Positions 12,360-26,046 of a stretch of 64,000 bases of DNA are shown here, in pieces. The notes beneath the pieces are model-generated. The model was not told the origin of the DNA. It ran no database searches and saw only the letters and a program-made list of their open reading frames with translations. Every line of letters begins with the position of its first letter. Position 1 is the stretch's first letter. The stretch spans positions 124,001 through 188,000 of the forward strand of contig NW_025946489.1 of NCBI RefSeq assembly GCF_000764305.2, given 5' to 3'. The translations under genes were made by a program, and so were the position numbers. The DNA comes from Hyalella azteca (Eukaryota > Arthropoda > Malacostraca > Amphipoda > Hyalellidae).

Positions 12360-15300
12360 AGATCTTCCTCGTTTTCAATGAAGTTTTCGACGCGTCTATG
12401 TCCGAAGATTTGTAGTCGGTAAAGTAACGTGCGTTGACATTCCTTATCAAAAGGACTTGCAGCGTCAAGAACTGTTCGCTCTGACACAATCGTCGCCGAA
12501 CTCGGTGTAGGCTCCTTAGGAGTCTTAATTTAGATACGCGCGCGACTTATCATGTGCGGGAATTGCAGGTAAACTCTAAGAGAATATTACAAATATTCGT
12601 GTCAAAACGTCTTCATAACACCGGAGTAGTTTTAGAGTGAAAAGTAGTTTCAGCGATTTATGAAAGACGATAATATGTATAATCTTAAATCCTACGAATT
12701 TATGATTCTCATGATTGTTCGCTGTTCGCTTTTATTGGGGACAAAGTTAATTCTAAAACTTATTTTGTTTCGATAATAAGAACACATAAATGTGGAAAAG
12801 TTGCTTCATGCATTTATAAAATGTATATGGCTTTCTTCTACCCAGATTAAGTTAAATAATATATTACAAAAGAACTATATCATTTGCGTCCTACGCGTGT
12901 TAATTTTATTGTTTTTTTATGAAACTTGGACATTTCAAAAGACGAGTTGTTTATTACGTCACTCCCATGATTATAATGAAAGAAAATAATGAAATAATAA
13001 ATAATGCATATGGATGTCTCCACACACTGAATTTGAAAAGTACTTATTCAAATAAAACACGTTAGCAGCATAAACTTTTTGCACCGATTAAGCTACATTA
13101 CATCTGCTTCTTTTCCACTTGTGTGAATGCGTCGCAATGTAAGCTTTGACGTGCATAAGTACCTGTACTTCCCAAGAGTATCTATAGAATATGTCGAGAG
13201 GAATATTAGCAAGAGACTTGTATCTAATTGCGGAGGTGATGTGACCTCAGCAAGCATCTGCCAGCAGCGGCTACCGTCAAATTCTCCTTCTTTTCTTCCT
13301 GTTTTGTCTGTTCCCGAGTCAAGTTCCTGTTGAACGCTCGCCAAAACCTGCGTATACATCCACGTATAGGTAGTAGCGAGCGTGCGGATCATTGATTGAT
13401 TCAAGGACGGGTCATGTTTACATAAAAATTACAGTTTTGCTCAATACAAAATTGCACAGTGTGCACTACAATGCATTATAAATGCTTTTCGAATTGTGTT
13501 TGAGTGAATAAAAGTTTGCATAACATAAATCATTCAAATTAAATAAGTTGCACATTTGATGTGCTCAATTGGGTGTCAATAATTTTCACTACAATCATTG
13601 ATCGGAAACAAACGATCTCCTCACCTCAAATGTTATCAAGTTCGGAAGATATCTACGTAAGTAGTAAAAGGCATGCCTGTTTTTCGAGTTTCGCTGATAT
13701 TTGTTGAATAACATTTAATATTTGGAACACTTAACCCCTATCTCGAACATTTCCAAGCCATTTCCAGGGCTTACCATCAGGGAAGTCATTCATCTGTTAA
13801 ATCATAATGTGACTAACAAAAGTGACTTTATTTTAATTTTTCAGTTTGTATTGATTTACATGAGCTAATGAGTTCATTTTTGGCTTCACTTGCTTGAAAA
13901 ATAAATTGTGAAGTCATTAGAATAGACCGATTTTTGTGTGATATTTCTATTTTGTTAGACATAAATAATAAGGCCAGTCTTAGTTAATGATGCCGACAGC
14001 TTCTCTCAAAGTTATAGCATTAGATTAAGTTTCTTTACGCCTAAATTTGCTGCCATGCAATAGTGCCGTCACCACGTTAGAACTCAAGCAGAAGTCCTCA
14101 CGTTGTCAATGAAGTGAGGGAAGAACCGCGAGGGCAGCAGCGGAAATGCCAGGCAAGATCGCTGCCTCCCCTTGCGCCCCTCAGGCGCCACAGCCCCCAA
14201 ACTGCTGCTATGGTGACTGCATCGCTGCTGCTGCTGACAAAAATGTCGAAGGAATAGTGAAATGTTGAGTAATAATGATGTATAAGATGATAATATTAGG
14301 AACAATATACATGCAGCTAGGGTAACTGCATTGCTGCAGTTGAAAATATTGAAAGGGAATAATTAAATAATTCGTAATAAACACGCAGAAATGGTGGCTG
14401 CATCACTCATGCTGCAAATAATGAAATAAAATAATGCAAATAAAACTACATTCGAAAAACACGCTGCCATAGTGACTGCATCACCCCTGCATGCAAAACT
14501 TAAAAATATTATAGAGTGCTGCATAAATTTTGTTGCATAGTGTCTGGTAATGCATGTAAGCAACAGTGTACCACAAATGTTAGCAAATGTTGAAGTTAGT
14601 GACCGTTGCTCCATCAGCTTTAAGAGGTAATATAATTTGGTAAAAAATGCACCGACTACGCAATTCTATTCGTCCCCAGAATTCAAAGTCGTCGCAAAAT
14701 TTCCTGGATTTGACCGCAAGTATTTCGACTTTGGTTCTTGAAAACAGTGTTTGACCAAATGTTGTTCGGCTTTAATCTTCGATAACATCCCTCAGAATTT
14801 CTATATTTTCCCGCGCACGCTTTTGGTTACGGTGAAAACGGTTGCTACTGGATTGACTAATTTACACTAATAATGAAGATTGTGAATAAGCTGCCGCGTG
14901 AAAAATATATAATGTTAAATAACTAAATGTGTTAGTAGTTCAATTTTGAACTTTGTTACTCTTTCGAATCGACTCGTTAAATAAAACATTTCTCCTACGT
15001 GTTTTAGATTCAAGGATTTACGCATTCTTAAACAAGCCACTTGAACAGAAGAGCGGCTAGGGGGAGCTTGGTGCTTCTAATCTCCAGAACCTCGATAAGG
15101 GATCGACAGAACTGACAGCTAAAGTCGGCAGGCAATTAGAACTCCTCACACGGACCAACAGATCGAGTTTGTTATGTAGAACTACTTCTTTTATCTCTCC
15201 TCAGACAAACTGAGATTGAGTTTTCTTTATTCTTTTTTCTTATTGGAGTACCAAAGACAATACTAAAGGATTTGATAAGAGTTCCTTGTGAATGTCTATA

Positions 15301-16080
15301 TAAACTAATTAGCTTTACAGATAACAAAGGCTGTTTATAATCCTTATATTATCAACAGATAGCTGAGAGTTGCTTAAAATAAACACTTCTAATAATCTAA
15401 TAATTACCACTAAAATGTTTTCAGAATTTAACTTGAAAATTATCTCACCAACAACTATGTAAAAAATGAGACTAGGTATAGATGATGATTTGTTTCAACT
15501 CAATTTATTTGTTAAGTAACTTGAAAGCCAAAGTATACCAAGAAAAGCATGAATTAGGTTGCATAAATCCATGAACTTTTAAAAACCTTTTATCAGGTCA
15601 ATTATATTTACTTCTATATAGTCATCAATCGGATTTAGCTACCTTATCTCTATTTTTTATTGAAATTAATCACACGCATTTTAATTGAGAATTAAAGTGA
15701 CGTGAAATATCTGTTTACTCTTTCGCTTTACGTATCATTACCTGTGACTTATTTAGCTGGTCTATCTCCGATTCACTATTCGTAGAATATTTCACGAAGC
15801 AATGGGTTATGAGGAAGCAGAGAGCGCACCACACACCGGCGTGGCAACACGGAGGCAAAAAATCGTTCAAGTCAGGCGATTGCCTCACGCTTTTCTCGGA
15901 AAGGCCCCGACGAAAATGCACTAAATTTCAGTAGTAAACATGAGCTCCGTACTGATGAACCCACACACTAAGAACTTTTGTAAAAACTTAGCCTGTGTAA
16001 ATATTGCCTCGGATATACAAGCGGCAGATGTGAGGCTGCAATAATACAAGAGCAGGCGTCTATAGTTCAGGTTTAAAGCA
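12360..16080. other. Spacer with a degenerate repeat, no gene recognised
   Basis: AT-rich sequence. Between about 14200 and 14500, four diverged copies of a motif like GCTATGGTGACTGCATCGCTGC (near 14202, 14313, 14387 and 14463) suggest an old tandem repeat of 75-110 bp. Open frames at 13093-13404 and 15715-15921 are unrecognised. Confidence 0.45.
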
Positions 16081-16084
16081 AACA

Positions 16085-16975
16085 CCTGTAAACACAAGGC
16101 ACCGTGGTATAGTGATGCTTACAGCTGTATTAATGTCTACAGATGTTTTGTGATGCTTACAGCTGTATTGTAATGCTTACAGCTGTATTGTGATGCTTAC
16201 AGCTGTATTGTGATGCTTACAGCTGTATTGTAATGCTTACAGCTGTATTGTAATGCCTACAGCTGTATTGTAATGCTTACAGCTGTATTGTAATGCTTAA
16301 AGCTGTATTGTGATGCTTACAGCTGTATTGTAATGCTTACTGCTGTATTGTGATGCTAACAGCTGTATTGTAATGCTTACTGCTGTATTGTAATGCTAAC
16401 AGCTGTATTGTAATGCTTAAAGCTGTATTGTGATGCTTACAGCTGTATTGTAATGCTTACTGCTGTATTGTGATGCTTACAGCTGTATTGTAATGCTAAC
16501 AGCTGCATTGCGATGCTATCAGTTGTATTGTAATGCTTACAGCTGTATTGTACTGCCTACAGCTGTATTGTAATGCTTACAGCTGTATTGTGATGCTTTC
16601 AGTTGTATTGTGATGCTTCCGACTGTATTTTAATGTCTACAGATGTTTTTTGATGCTTACAGCTGTATTGTAATGCTTACTGCTGTATTGTAATGTCTAC
16701 AGATGTTTTGTGATACTTACAGCTATATTGTAATACCTACAGCTGCATTGTGATGCTTACAGCTGTTTTTCGACGCTTACAGATGTATTGTAATGCACAC
16801 AGCTATTTTTCGATGCTTACAGCTGCATTGTTATACCTACAGCTGTATTGTGATGCTTACAGCTGTTTTTCGATGCTTACAGACGTATTGTAATGCATAC
16901 AGCTATTTTTCGATGCTTACCGCTGTATTGTAATTCTTACAGCGGTTTTGCGATGCTTACAGCTGTGTGTAATGG
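16085..16975. repeat. 20-bp minisatellite carrying CAGCTG in most units
   Basis: About 44 tandem copies of a 20-bp unit of the form TGATGCTTACAGCTGTATTG. CAGCTG, an E-box sequence, is kept in most units, with variants such as CTGCTG, CAGATG and CAGTTG. The right end is more diverged (TTTTTCGATGCTTACAG), while the left and middle units are near-identical. Confidence 0.95.
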
Positions 16976-16979
16976 AATG

Positions 16980-17424
16980 ATGTTCAGAAAATAATTTGGC
17001 ATTTTCTCCGGAGTAAGTGCTGTCAAAGACAATGATTAAAATTTTATATCACTTAATAAAACATTTCATCAAAATGAGAATAATTTAATAACTCTAAAAT
17101 AATCATTAATTCTAAATTTGATTGAAAGAGATTAATTATTAAATAATAATGTAATTAATAAATTATTATGTTATCCTTTAATTTTTGAATTGTTATCATT
17201 TTAGTAATAAATTATTAAGTAATCATTTAGTTAACACAAGTTGCCATTAGTTACAAATTGAGTGTTGGAATGCATATACCTTCTTTTGCATCAGTAAGCC
17301 CTATGTGATGGTGAAGGTTTTCACGAGGCTTGAGCGCACAAACAGAAGCTGATATTGAGGGCTAGAAGATTGATGGTGCAGAGTGTGGCTAGAGCAGCAC
17401 GCGTGACAGGCTAGGTCACAAATG
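16980..17424. other. Spacer between two arrays
   Basis: AT-rich linker, with TTAATAA-type runs near 17080-17230, separating the 20-bp and 30-bp arrays. No coding signal is seen. Confidence 0.5.
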
Positions 17425-17907
17425 TTGCTCTAGGATTGCCTTAGGTTCCCAGTGTTGCTCTAGGATTGCCTTAGGTCCCTAGTGTTGCTCTAGGATTGCC
17501 TTACGTCCCTAGTGTTGCTCTAGGTTTGCCTTGCGTCCCTAGCGTTGCTCTAGGATTGCCTTACGTCCCTAGTGTTGCTCTAGGATTGCCTTACGTCCCT
17601 AGTGTTGCTCTAGGATTGCCTTACGTCCCTAGTGTTGCTCTAGGATTGCCTTGCGTCCCTAGTGTTGCTCTAGGATTGCCTTGCGTCCCTAGTGTTGCTC
17701 TAGGATTGCCTTACGTCCCTAGTGTTGCTCTAGGATTGCCTTGCGTCCCTAGTGTTGCTCTAGGATTGCCTTGCGTCCCTAGTGTTGCTCTAGGATCGCC
17801 TTACGTTCCTAGTGTTGCTCTAGGACTGTCATACGTTCCTAGTGTTGCTCTAGGATTGCCTTACGTTCCTAGTGTTGCTCTAGGATTGCCTTACGTTCCT
17901 AGTGTTA
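17425..17907. repeat. 30-bp minisatellite (GTTGCTCTAGGATTGCCTTA type)
   Basis: About 16 tandem copies of a 30-bp unit with TGTTGCTCTAGGATTGCC followed by TTACGTCCCTAG. Units differ mainly at one site (TTACGT/TTGCGT) and at CCCTAG/TCCTAG. The plus-strand open frame through it (17496-17927, decapeptide VPSVALGLPY) exists only because 30 is a multiple of three. Confidence 0.95.
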
Positions 17908-18239
17908 ATGTGTCCAAGATATTCTAGCACAGGCAAGGAAATTTTCCCTTTTGCTCGTAAATTTTTGTCATGGTTTTGGTAATTAGTGATGGAATAAATT
18001 AATAAATAAGTGTATGAACGCGATTAAGTCAGCTTTTTAGTAATTGACATATTTCCTTGAATTAACTTTGGAAGTCAACACAGCTTGATTGATTTGATCA
18101 AATATATTACCGACTAAATATTCAGTAACTAAAAAGTTCATTTTAAAAAGGCATGAAGATTAGTGATCGTAATGAGCTATAATAATTTGGATGATGACAC
18201 TCAATAATGAGCGCAATTTGCCGACGCTCAACTTGCGTT

Positions 18240-18790
18240 TATATGGCAGTATTAGAACAGGTCGGTATCATAATTAGTATCATAATATGATGGAATCATA
18301 TCATAGGGCGCCATATGCATCACAAGAGTTGAATAACTTGTTGAGCATTAGTCACAATAAACCATTAAACATGTTGAGAATCACAATAAGTATCAAACTC
18401 ATTCATTATTTTGTTCAGCACCACTCAACGCTGGCTAATAATATTTTGAGTATCACAATGAGGATCATAATCGTTGTGAGTATGTTTTTAGAGTAGCACT
18501 CAAAATTAGCCATAATCATGTCGCGTATCTTAATAAGTTTCACAATAATTCAGTTTCTCGTAGAACATGGCTCACAACAATACCATTTTATGTGTCACAA
18601 TAACTTGAGTATCACAATAAGTGGTTATTACAATGGGTATAACAATAAGTTAGTTATACAACAGGTACAACGATAAGTTAGTAAACAACAGTTATAATAA
18701 TAGTTATAACAATAAGTTATTAAAACAATATGTATAACAATAAGTTAGTAAAAGAAGTATAACAATATGTTAGTAAAGCCATAGGTATTT
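18240..18790. repeat. Degenerate ATAA-rich repeats (ACAATAAGTTAGTA)
   Basis: Irregular repeats of short motifs. CATAATAAGTATCA-like units occupy the left half; ATAACAATAAGTTAGTAAA-like units of about 18-20 bp occupy 18590-18770. No consistent period holds across the whole stretch. Confidence 0.6.
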
Positions 18791-18799
18791 CAATACCAT

Positions 18800-19870
18800 A
18801 ATAAGTATATCTCCCACGATGCCGAGTGATCAACTAAAGCATGACATCCACCGAGGCTATGATCGCTGTAACACGGGCTATGATCGCCTCAGAATTTCCT
18901 TCACGTGCCACGGCATTAGAAGCTCTGCAAATCAGCACGTATAATCAACGCGAGAAAGGGAATTTCCATCGATTTCTTGACACTGATATCCTTCGAGATG
19001 GATATGGAATGAGACCATCGTGAGACACGAGACGCTTACGAGACGGGCGAGTGCGTCTCGCCGTATCTATGTGCAATCCGCGCATTGTCGAGACGCTCAC
19101 AACGTCTGCGAGGTTCTGTCGTAAGCTGGCAGATCGAACTTTAGATTAACTTCTCGACACAACATCAGGAATGTGTAAACAGCGGCAGCCGAGCAGCTTC
19201 AAAAGTCCGCTTCTGTCCGACATTTAAGAAGACGCGTTTTAGGGATATTATTTTAGGGATATTATGGAAAGTAATTTAGGGATAAAGTAATAGTAATTTT
19301 CCATAATTTGACAACTATGGAAAATTAACGGCAAAGATAAACTTCGCGATCAAAATTGCGGAAAAATTATATAATAATGTGTATTCATGCTCAATTTATA
19401 TCAATGTAGAAAGCCGTAGAGATATTTTTGGTCTTAAAAAATCTAAAGATTATCTCTTATTTGCCGTTATTCAGTCTTGTATATTAATGTTGAATTCAAT
19501 GGTAATAATTAATTTTAATTTAATGCAATTCCTAAGCTTGAAATGTCCATGGCACTAAATGACATTGCATTAGCTTGAGCAAATTTATTGCAAACCTCAG
19601 GTATTTTAATGTTCCTCTTGCCATCTTGAGTCTAAAATATTGTCACTTTTAGCACATTAATTCAGATCAAACATGTATGTTGTTCTCAGCATACTGGGAA
19701 AAGCATGCTTGATATTTCACATAACTATTAACTGCACCTACGTTAAAATTAATTAAATATGTTTTTTATGCAAAACGGCAAAAAGGTTTTATATGCCCGG
19801 AGGGACGGAGGGTAACTGTGCACACGTGTCATATTCTTCAAAAATTATCGATTGTACACATGTTTAAATA
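18800..19870. other. Spacer, no gene recognised
   Basis: A GC-richer stretch at 18830-19140 has repeated GAGACG words. The rest is AT-rich. A 60-codon open frame at 18841-19023 has no recognisable motif. Confidence 0.4.
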
Positions 19871-19881
19871 TTATATATTAT

Positions 19882-19960
19882 AATATATTATATTATATTA
19901 TATTATATTATATTATATTATATTATATTATATTATATTATATTATATATTATTATATTT
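19882..19960. repeat. TATTA pentanucleotide microsatellite
   Basis: About 15 near-perfect copies of the 5-bp unit TATTA. Confidence 0.95.
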
Positions 19961-20611
19961 TACATAAGTGCATTTTTTGAAATTTACCCGAGCAACATAT
20001 ATTAAGCTCATCATCTTCTCCCATTGTGTATTGTTATAATAATGTTGTCGTTGTGTAGGGTATTTACCTCCCAAGAAGCAAGCTGACGTAATTCATCACA
20101 CGGGGACGAGGCTCGGGATAAATGGGCTGTGTCCCATTTCATCCACTTCCTCTTCTGTTGTGTTTCAACCCAACACTTCCATAAATCCTAAAACTAACTT
20201 CCATAAATCCTAACGTTTACAAAAATACAAATACCTTTCGGGGCGTTAGATACAAATACCTCTGGGCGTCAGATATTTTTAGCGATGTGAGTTGTACATG
20301 TATTTGATTTTGTTTTACCCATACTTTACCTAATGAAGTTAGCAAAATTTATGTGGAGCAATGCAATTTTTTGTTAAATTATTAATTTATTTTGAGAATT
20401 TCACTTTACGATTTAATTTTTATTTTTTTAGTCAATGAGAGTACTCAAATAGATTTTATGCTATTTAATTTTGATATATTCAGCTAGAATTTATCGCGAG
20501 TGTTAGTGCAAATAAATCCGAAAAAATTATAAGCATATATATGCAACTAAATAATTGTCCAATGAATAAGTTTACTCATATAAATAAACTTATTTATTGA
20601 ACTGCAACTTT

Positions 20612-20878
20612 TGACAAATTGCCTATAGACAATGCGAGGAATATGTTCAGTTACAAATTGTCTAGACGATGTGAGGAACATGTTCAGTTACAAATTGTCT
20701 ATACGATGTGAGGAATATGTTCAGTTACAAATTGTCTATACGATGTGAGGAATATGTTCAGTTACAAATTGTCTATACGATGTGAGGAATATGTTCAGGA
20801 ACAAATTGTCTATACGATGTGAGGAATATGTTCAGGAACAAATTGTCTATACGATGTGAGGAATATGTTCAGGAACTG
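20612..20878. repeat. 37-bp minisatellite
   Basis: Seven tandem copies of a 37-bp unit built on ACAAATTGTCTATACGATG and TGAGGAATATGTTCAG. The last three copies share a GGA variant (TTCAGGAACAA) in place of GTTACAA. The first copy is the most diverged. Confidence 0.95.
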
Positions 20879-21689
20879 CCGCGCACTCTACATCTTGTTC
20901 AGATTAGGCTTTCATCGCGTCAACTGATCAGACGATGATCATTTTCTCAGATAAGAATTACATCATATAGATTTATTTAGTAGTGTTAGAGATATAAATA
21001 AACTTGTATGAATTTCTTTTTGTTTCCATTATATTATATTCATTACAAATTAGCAAACATGCCCAAAACAGTTGTTTTTTGCAGGTGTTTCATTGCTGCC
21101 AGATGGTCACAAATTAATGGAAATTGCTCGACGTATCCCTAGTAAGTCATGGAGTTGCACAAACTGATTTTATTACCCTTGGCTACTAATATTTAAATCG
21201 GATTACTAAATCAATGGTAGGCATTGAAGCTAGCCTACATGCGGGTTCGCTGCATGTAAAATGAGCGAGTGCCCAGCAACTGCCCATATAGAGGCCAGTA
21301 AAAGCATCAACCGGTCATGCTGCATGAGGTTATGACCGAAGCCTCTACCCACGTACCTGATCTCTTATCTTAATGCTAAGTCTCCATTTCAGAGCAATAA
21401 AACTGAGATAGTAATACACTCTCGTAGCTTCACATGAACCCTAGAATGCATAAAATAAAAATGCCGGCTAGGCGGGGTTACCTCTCACTCAAATTCCTGC
21501 AATTTTGCTGCGTTGGAGCAGACCCTCTCATTATCTAATATATTAAAGCATATTAAAACCTGTTGAAATTTTGTGGACATGAAGAACATGAGAGCGGGGT
21601 ACACGTAGCCGAAATCGTCATAGTGTAACTGATGTTGAATCGACACTGTCATGACGTTTATATATTGCTGCACGACTAACCAATTTTAC

Positions 21690-21890
21690 GGGACTCATCT
21701 ATTGCTACGTCTGTACACTGGATCGATCCTAATAAATTCATACTGTCACTGCATCTATTGCTACGTTTGAACGGTGAATCGATATGAGTAAAGACGTAGT
21801 GTCACGTCGTCTATTGCTTCGTCTGTACTGTGAACCGATCTTAATACATACCTATACCTATACAGTCACGACGTCTATTGCTGTAGAACT
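21690..21890. repeat. Degenerate ~65-bp tandem repeat
   Basis: Three to four imperfect copies containing CATCTATTGCTACGTCTGTAC, GATCGATCCTAATA and CATACTGTCAC. Copy starts lie near 21698, 21753, 21810 and 21870. Confidence 0.75.
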
Positions 21891-21899
21891 CTGACGAAC

Positions 21900-24250
21900 A
21901 AATTTATACATAGGTTGGGAATTGATAAGTAACCAAGGCATTATAATTTGATAAAATATGATTCATTTTAATTTTCGTTTCGAATTTCAGTCTTTGGCTA
22001 AGCATAAATTAGCGTTGCGCACTCTCACTTATAAAATAGGTTTTTATCATAAACGAATTGAATACGGGGAAGTAGCAAACACCATTCGTATAATAACGAC
22101 CGTCCCCGTTCGACAAAACCATACAGAAGCCTAATTGCCATCGTTAGGCTCCTTTCTGTGTGTAAATTTTTTCTAATCATAAAACCTTGTCAACGAACAT
22201 AAAAACCTTCTTTGCTAGTACATCGTACGCAGCGTAGAAGCCTATATGTATTCGAATAGTGTCATGCAAATATATACATGTAAACATAATGAGGCAGAGA
22301 GGCTGAGTTCTCATTGCAAATGTAAATGGAGAGCACTGAGACCTTAGCACAGCGCATTAATAATTGATTTAAGCACAGCAACTTAAATCGTCCCATGAAG
22401 AATGACAATTGGAAACTTCACCAATATTCTAAGAATGTTTCAGAATTTTTTACTCTCTCAAATTCTGATTTTCGTAGCAAAAATCAAAATTAGGAAAATA
22501 AGAGGATACGTTCCGAGATATGTAGCTATATGTGTAGATGTTCTTAGATTTCATTCAATTAAAACTAAAAAGAAATCATGAATAAGAATCATTAAAAAAG
22601 TTGGAGTTGTGTGAGCACAAAATTTTACCGTTCTATTCTGTATTCTCTGAGATATATTTTCAATGTTTGCCTAGCAACGAATAGAAATTTACGACAAGTT
22701 TGACATCAAAGCAGTGAATGTATTATTGGCGGTATACAAAGCTAGCTTGCGTGATGTTACCCTACACAAGCGATAAAACATCCCCCACGCTTTGATGTAA
22801 GTTTGGCTGAACAAGTTTTCCCGTATAGGCCTGCAGCCTCCTGAACTGGGGTAATTGCGTCTGGGGTAATTTACTTTTTAGGGAAATTTATTAATTTAAA
22901 TTTATCGGAATCAAAATGACGACATTGTTGATGATATGGCATTTGAAATTGCGTAGTTGTGACATTTAAATTCGAGTAGAAAAATGGAAAAAAAAATCAC
23001 CGACCGCTGTAGCAGGTTAAACTTCAAATGTGGCATTGGCCTTCGTCCTAGTGCCCGTCTGACGGCGGTATTATGAATTATGTCATAAAAATAGATTAAA
23101 TAATTTGCGGGAGTGTTTCAAAATGAAACAAACTATTTATGGTTACATTTATTATTCGAATGAACAATTTATTGGAGTATTTTCTTATAGAATAAACAAC
23201 TTGTGTGTGTGTTCTTCCAATCGAATACTACCGGATGCATTGCAAAAGAATAATAAAAAGTTTAAAAGCAAAAATAATTCGCTATATTATAAAAAAATTT
23301 GAAATGATTTGTGTCTTTTCTATGATTTTTTTCTACATTACAAAAGCAAACGAGGGCGAATAAAAGTATGTTGTGTAAAAATAAGGGCATGAAAGCGCCA
23401 GAAAAATGCTCATATTAAACTATTGTCTTTTACCATCACAATAATTTGAATCATATTATAAATGAAAAATTGTGTGTATGTGTTACATAATTTTACTCAT
23501 GTGCACGGATGCACGGCATCGGCTAAAATTCAATTTTTGATGAAAAAAATAAAGCTTATGAAAATAAAGTTTCTAATTTTGTGTCGCTTGGGAATCAGTC
23601 TAAAGCGTTCGTACTTAAAATTTGCAGTCAGTAACTTTAGAGCGCAAACACTGGCGGTTATTTCCGAGTGCGGTTAACCGGATGATATACAGAATGGAGT
23701 CGAAGGGCAACAGAAGCCGCTCGTGCTGTTCCTGTTGGCGCTGTTATAGCAACTTTTGCATATGCAAATACAACAGTTAAGCTGGTGGTGGTGATGAACT
23801 TGAAGGTGGTGATAACAGCGGTATGGAAGGCAGTTGTTTTGTGAGATGATTAGTATTTATGCGTCACGTCATTAGAAAATATGATCGGGAATTTTCATTA
23901 CCTATAGAAACCATAAGACGCTACATTTGCATTTGATTGAAAAAATAGCACATACTCGGTTACAATATTCACTAGAGCGCAGCGCAACGATAACATTTTA
24001 TCTGCGCATATCTAGATTCGTCCGCCATCCAATGGCCAGCGGCTGGTAAAATGTTTCGGATTTCATTTAAAATACCAGGCGAAAAAAATAAGTTGTTCAT
24101 ATTCTTTCAGCCGTGAAGCCTGCGCGACCATTTGCACTGTGACAGAAGGAAGGAAGCGGTGAGTTGAGCTGGTCATTATTATTTCAGGTCGCTTCTAAAG
24201 CCCGACCAACAGCCTGCAAATAGATAATTAAAAACCGCGGCTGTCATTAG
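21900..24250. other. AT-rich spacer, no gene recognised
   Basis: No recognisable coding segment. Open frames at 23105-23302 and 23462-23677 are AT-rich and motif-free. A 14-bp perfect palindrome TTTGCATATGCAAA, made of two overlapping octamer-like ATGCAAA halves, lies near 23753-23767. Confidence 0.4.
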
Positions 24251-24359
24251 GAAATCCTTACGGAAACTCGGGGCGCTGGTTTAGGGATCGCGCACGAGTT
24301 GCTGAGCGATGGAGATGTTGGCGGTGACTAATTGCCTGCTGGACGGAGGACGGAAGTGG

Positions 24360-24700
24360 ACGGAGTGACGTGACGGTGGACGGACGAGGATGGACGGACG
24401 AAGATGGACGGATGAGGATGGACGGACGAGGATGGGCGGACGAGGAACGGACAAGGATTGACGGGCGAGGATTGACGGACGAGGATGGACGGACGAGGAT
24501 GGACGGACGAGGATTGACGGACAAGGGACGGACAAGGATTGACGGGCGAGGATTGACGGACGAGGATGGACGGACGAGAATAGATGGACAAGGATGAACG
24601 GAAGACGGATGAAGGATGAAAAAAGAATGGACGGAGGATGGACGAAGGAGGTCGGACGGAAGTTGGACGATGGATGGACGGAGCATGGACAGAAGTGGAC
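24360..24700. repeat. Purine-rich GGACGGACGAGGAT minisatellite
   Basis: Many copies of a 14-bp unit GGACGGACGAGGAT and shorter variants (GGACAAGGATTGAC, GGGCGAGGATTGAC). A block containing GATTGACGGGCGAGG is itself repeated at about 24456 and 24537. The plus strand is strongly purine-biased. Pro/Ser-rich open frames on the minus strand are artefacts of the repeat. Related but diverged GGACGG words continue to about 25200. Confidence 0.9.
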
Positions 24701-25199
24701 GGAGGTACGCAATCGTAGGTGAAGGAGGATGAGTGGGGGAGGAAAATATGTAAATTTGGATAGGCAAAGGACGGTAAAAAGTATAACTTTTGATGGACGG
24801 AAGAGAGAAGTAGACATTAGGACGTAAGGGGAGAGACATTTGTTCTATTCATTCGTTATAAACATAAACGTAAGGGACCGACTGGTGGGAAAAGTGAAGG
24901 TTAGACAGGAAAGTGGACAAAATAAATTGACAAATGAAAAAAAAAACAAATTAAAGGACATGACGGTGGACAGGGAGAAGAAAACAATTAGAAAACACGA
25001 TGAAATAAAATGTGGACGGACGCAAGAACGGTGGACTGAGGACAAAAAAGTTTGACGGCAAGATTAATGCGATTGATTATAAGGAATATGGCGAGGATGG
25101 AGGACAGAAGAGAGATCGCCTAGAATGATCAGTTGGACAGTACACGGCGGTGGACAGAGAACTGACAGATAGGAGGACAAATCCAGACAGAAGCTTTAC

Positions 25200-26040
25200 C
25201 TTGCAATACAAGCAAAAAAATCCTGTCAAATAGAACAGCAGAACGGAATTGCTAACCACAGGTTTTAAAAATCACTCTATTCATAAATTTCTGTTCCGAA
25301 TATTTTTACTTTTTTTTTTGCTTAAGGGAAGTAATTTCGTCTCGGTCCAACTTCCGTCCGTCATTTCCTAAGAAAATGACATACAAGTTACGCGCCTTGA
25401 AGGCACAAGACACCCACCGCATTTAGGACGTCTGTGAGGTGTAACTCCTCGCCCAGTGGTCAATTTTGGGGTAATAATAGGGTTTCAGGGTAATAAAATT
25501 GTTTCGGGGTAATATTATGGTTTCAGGGTAATAACGTCATCTCTGCCGCGGGGACGAAAAAGATCCCAGTTATTTTGGCACTTTTTTTTACCTCATGGAA
25601 GATAAGGAACATATTGATTGCATTAGACATTTTGACTATATATTCGCTTATTTGATAACTAATTAAAAATTATTGAGATGAATACATGAGAAATTAGTAT
25701 CATTTATAAGAATCCCAAATTAGACCGTTATTATAGTTCTGCATCCGAAATCTTTTTCTAAGAAAGACATTTATAACCGAACTAGGTTATCGAATAAGTT
25801 CATGAATATGACCAAGTATCAATCGAAGATGTTCTTTACCAAAATTTATTCACTTAAACTGGGCTTTTCATTATCACGGAGGTAATCGGAACCTGGAAGT
25901 GGAAATCGTTCCTTATTAAAATTCTTTTCACGTAGGCATTCATTCCACGCTGTAACCATTGAGATAGGCTAGTTCATTCCACAGTGGTATTTTGTACAGC
26001 CGCTGGATTCAAATCTGCATGTTGTGATTCATGAAGATTG
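25200..26040. other. Spacer with a short GGGTAATA repeat
   Basis: Near 25465-25540 the words GGGTAATAATAGGGTTTCA, GGGTAATAAAATTGTTTC and GGGTAATATTATGGTTTCA form an imperfect tandem repeat of about 26-30 bp. The rest is AT-rich and unrecognised. Confidence 0.5.
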
Positions 26041-26046
26041 TTCGGT

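Noticed and set aside
16085..17907. CRISPR-like array
   Set aside because: Units are contiguous with no unique spacers, and the genome is eukaryotic.
17496..17927. 143-codon frame with decapeptide VPSVALGLPY repeats
   Set aside because: Produced by the 30-bp minisatellite. It starts at a non-ATG codon inside the array and has no unique domain.
24258..24839. Pro/Ser/Arg-rich minus-strand frames up to 193 codons
   Set aside because: Overlapping frames over the purine-rich array; codon content only reflects the repeat.
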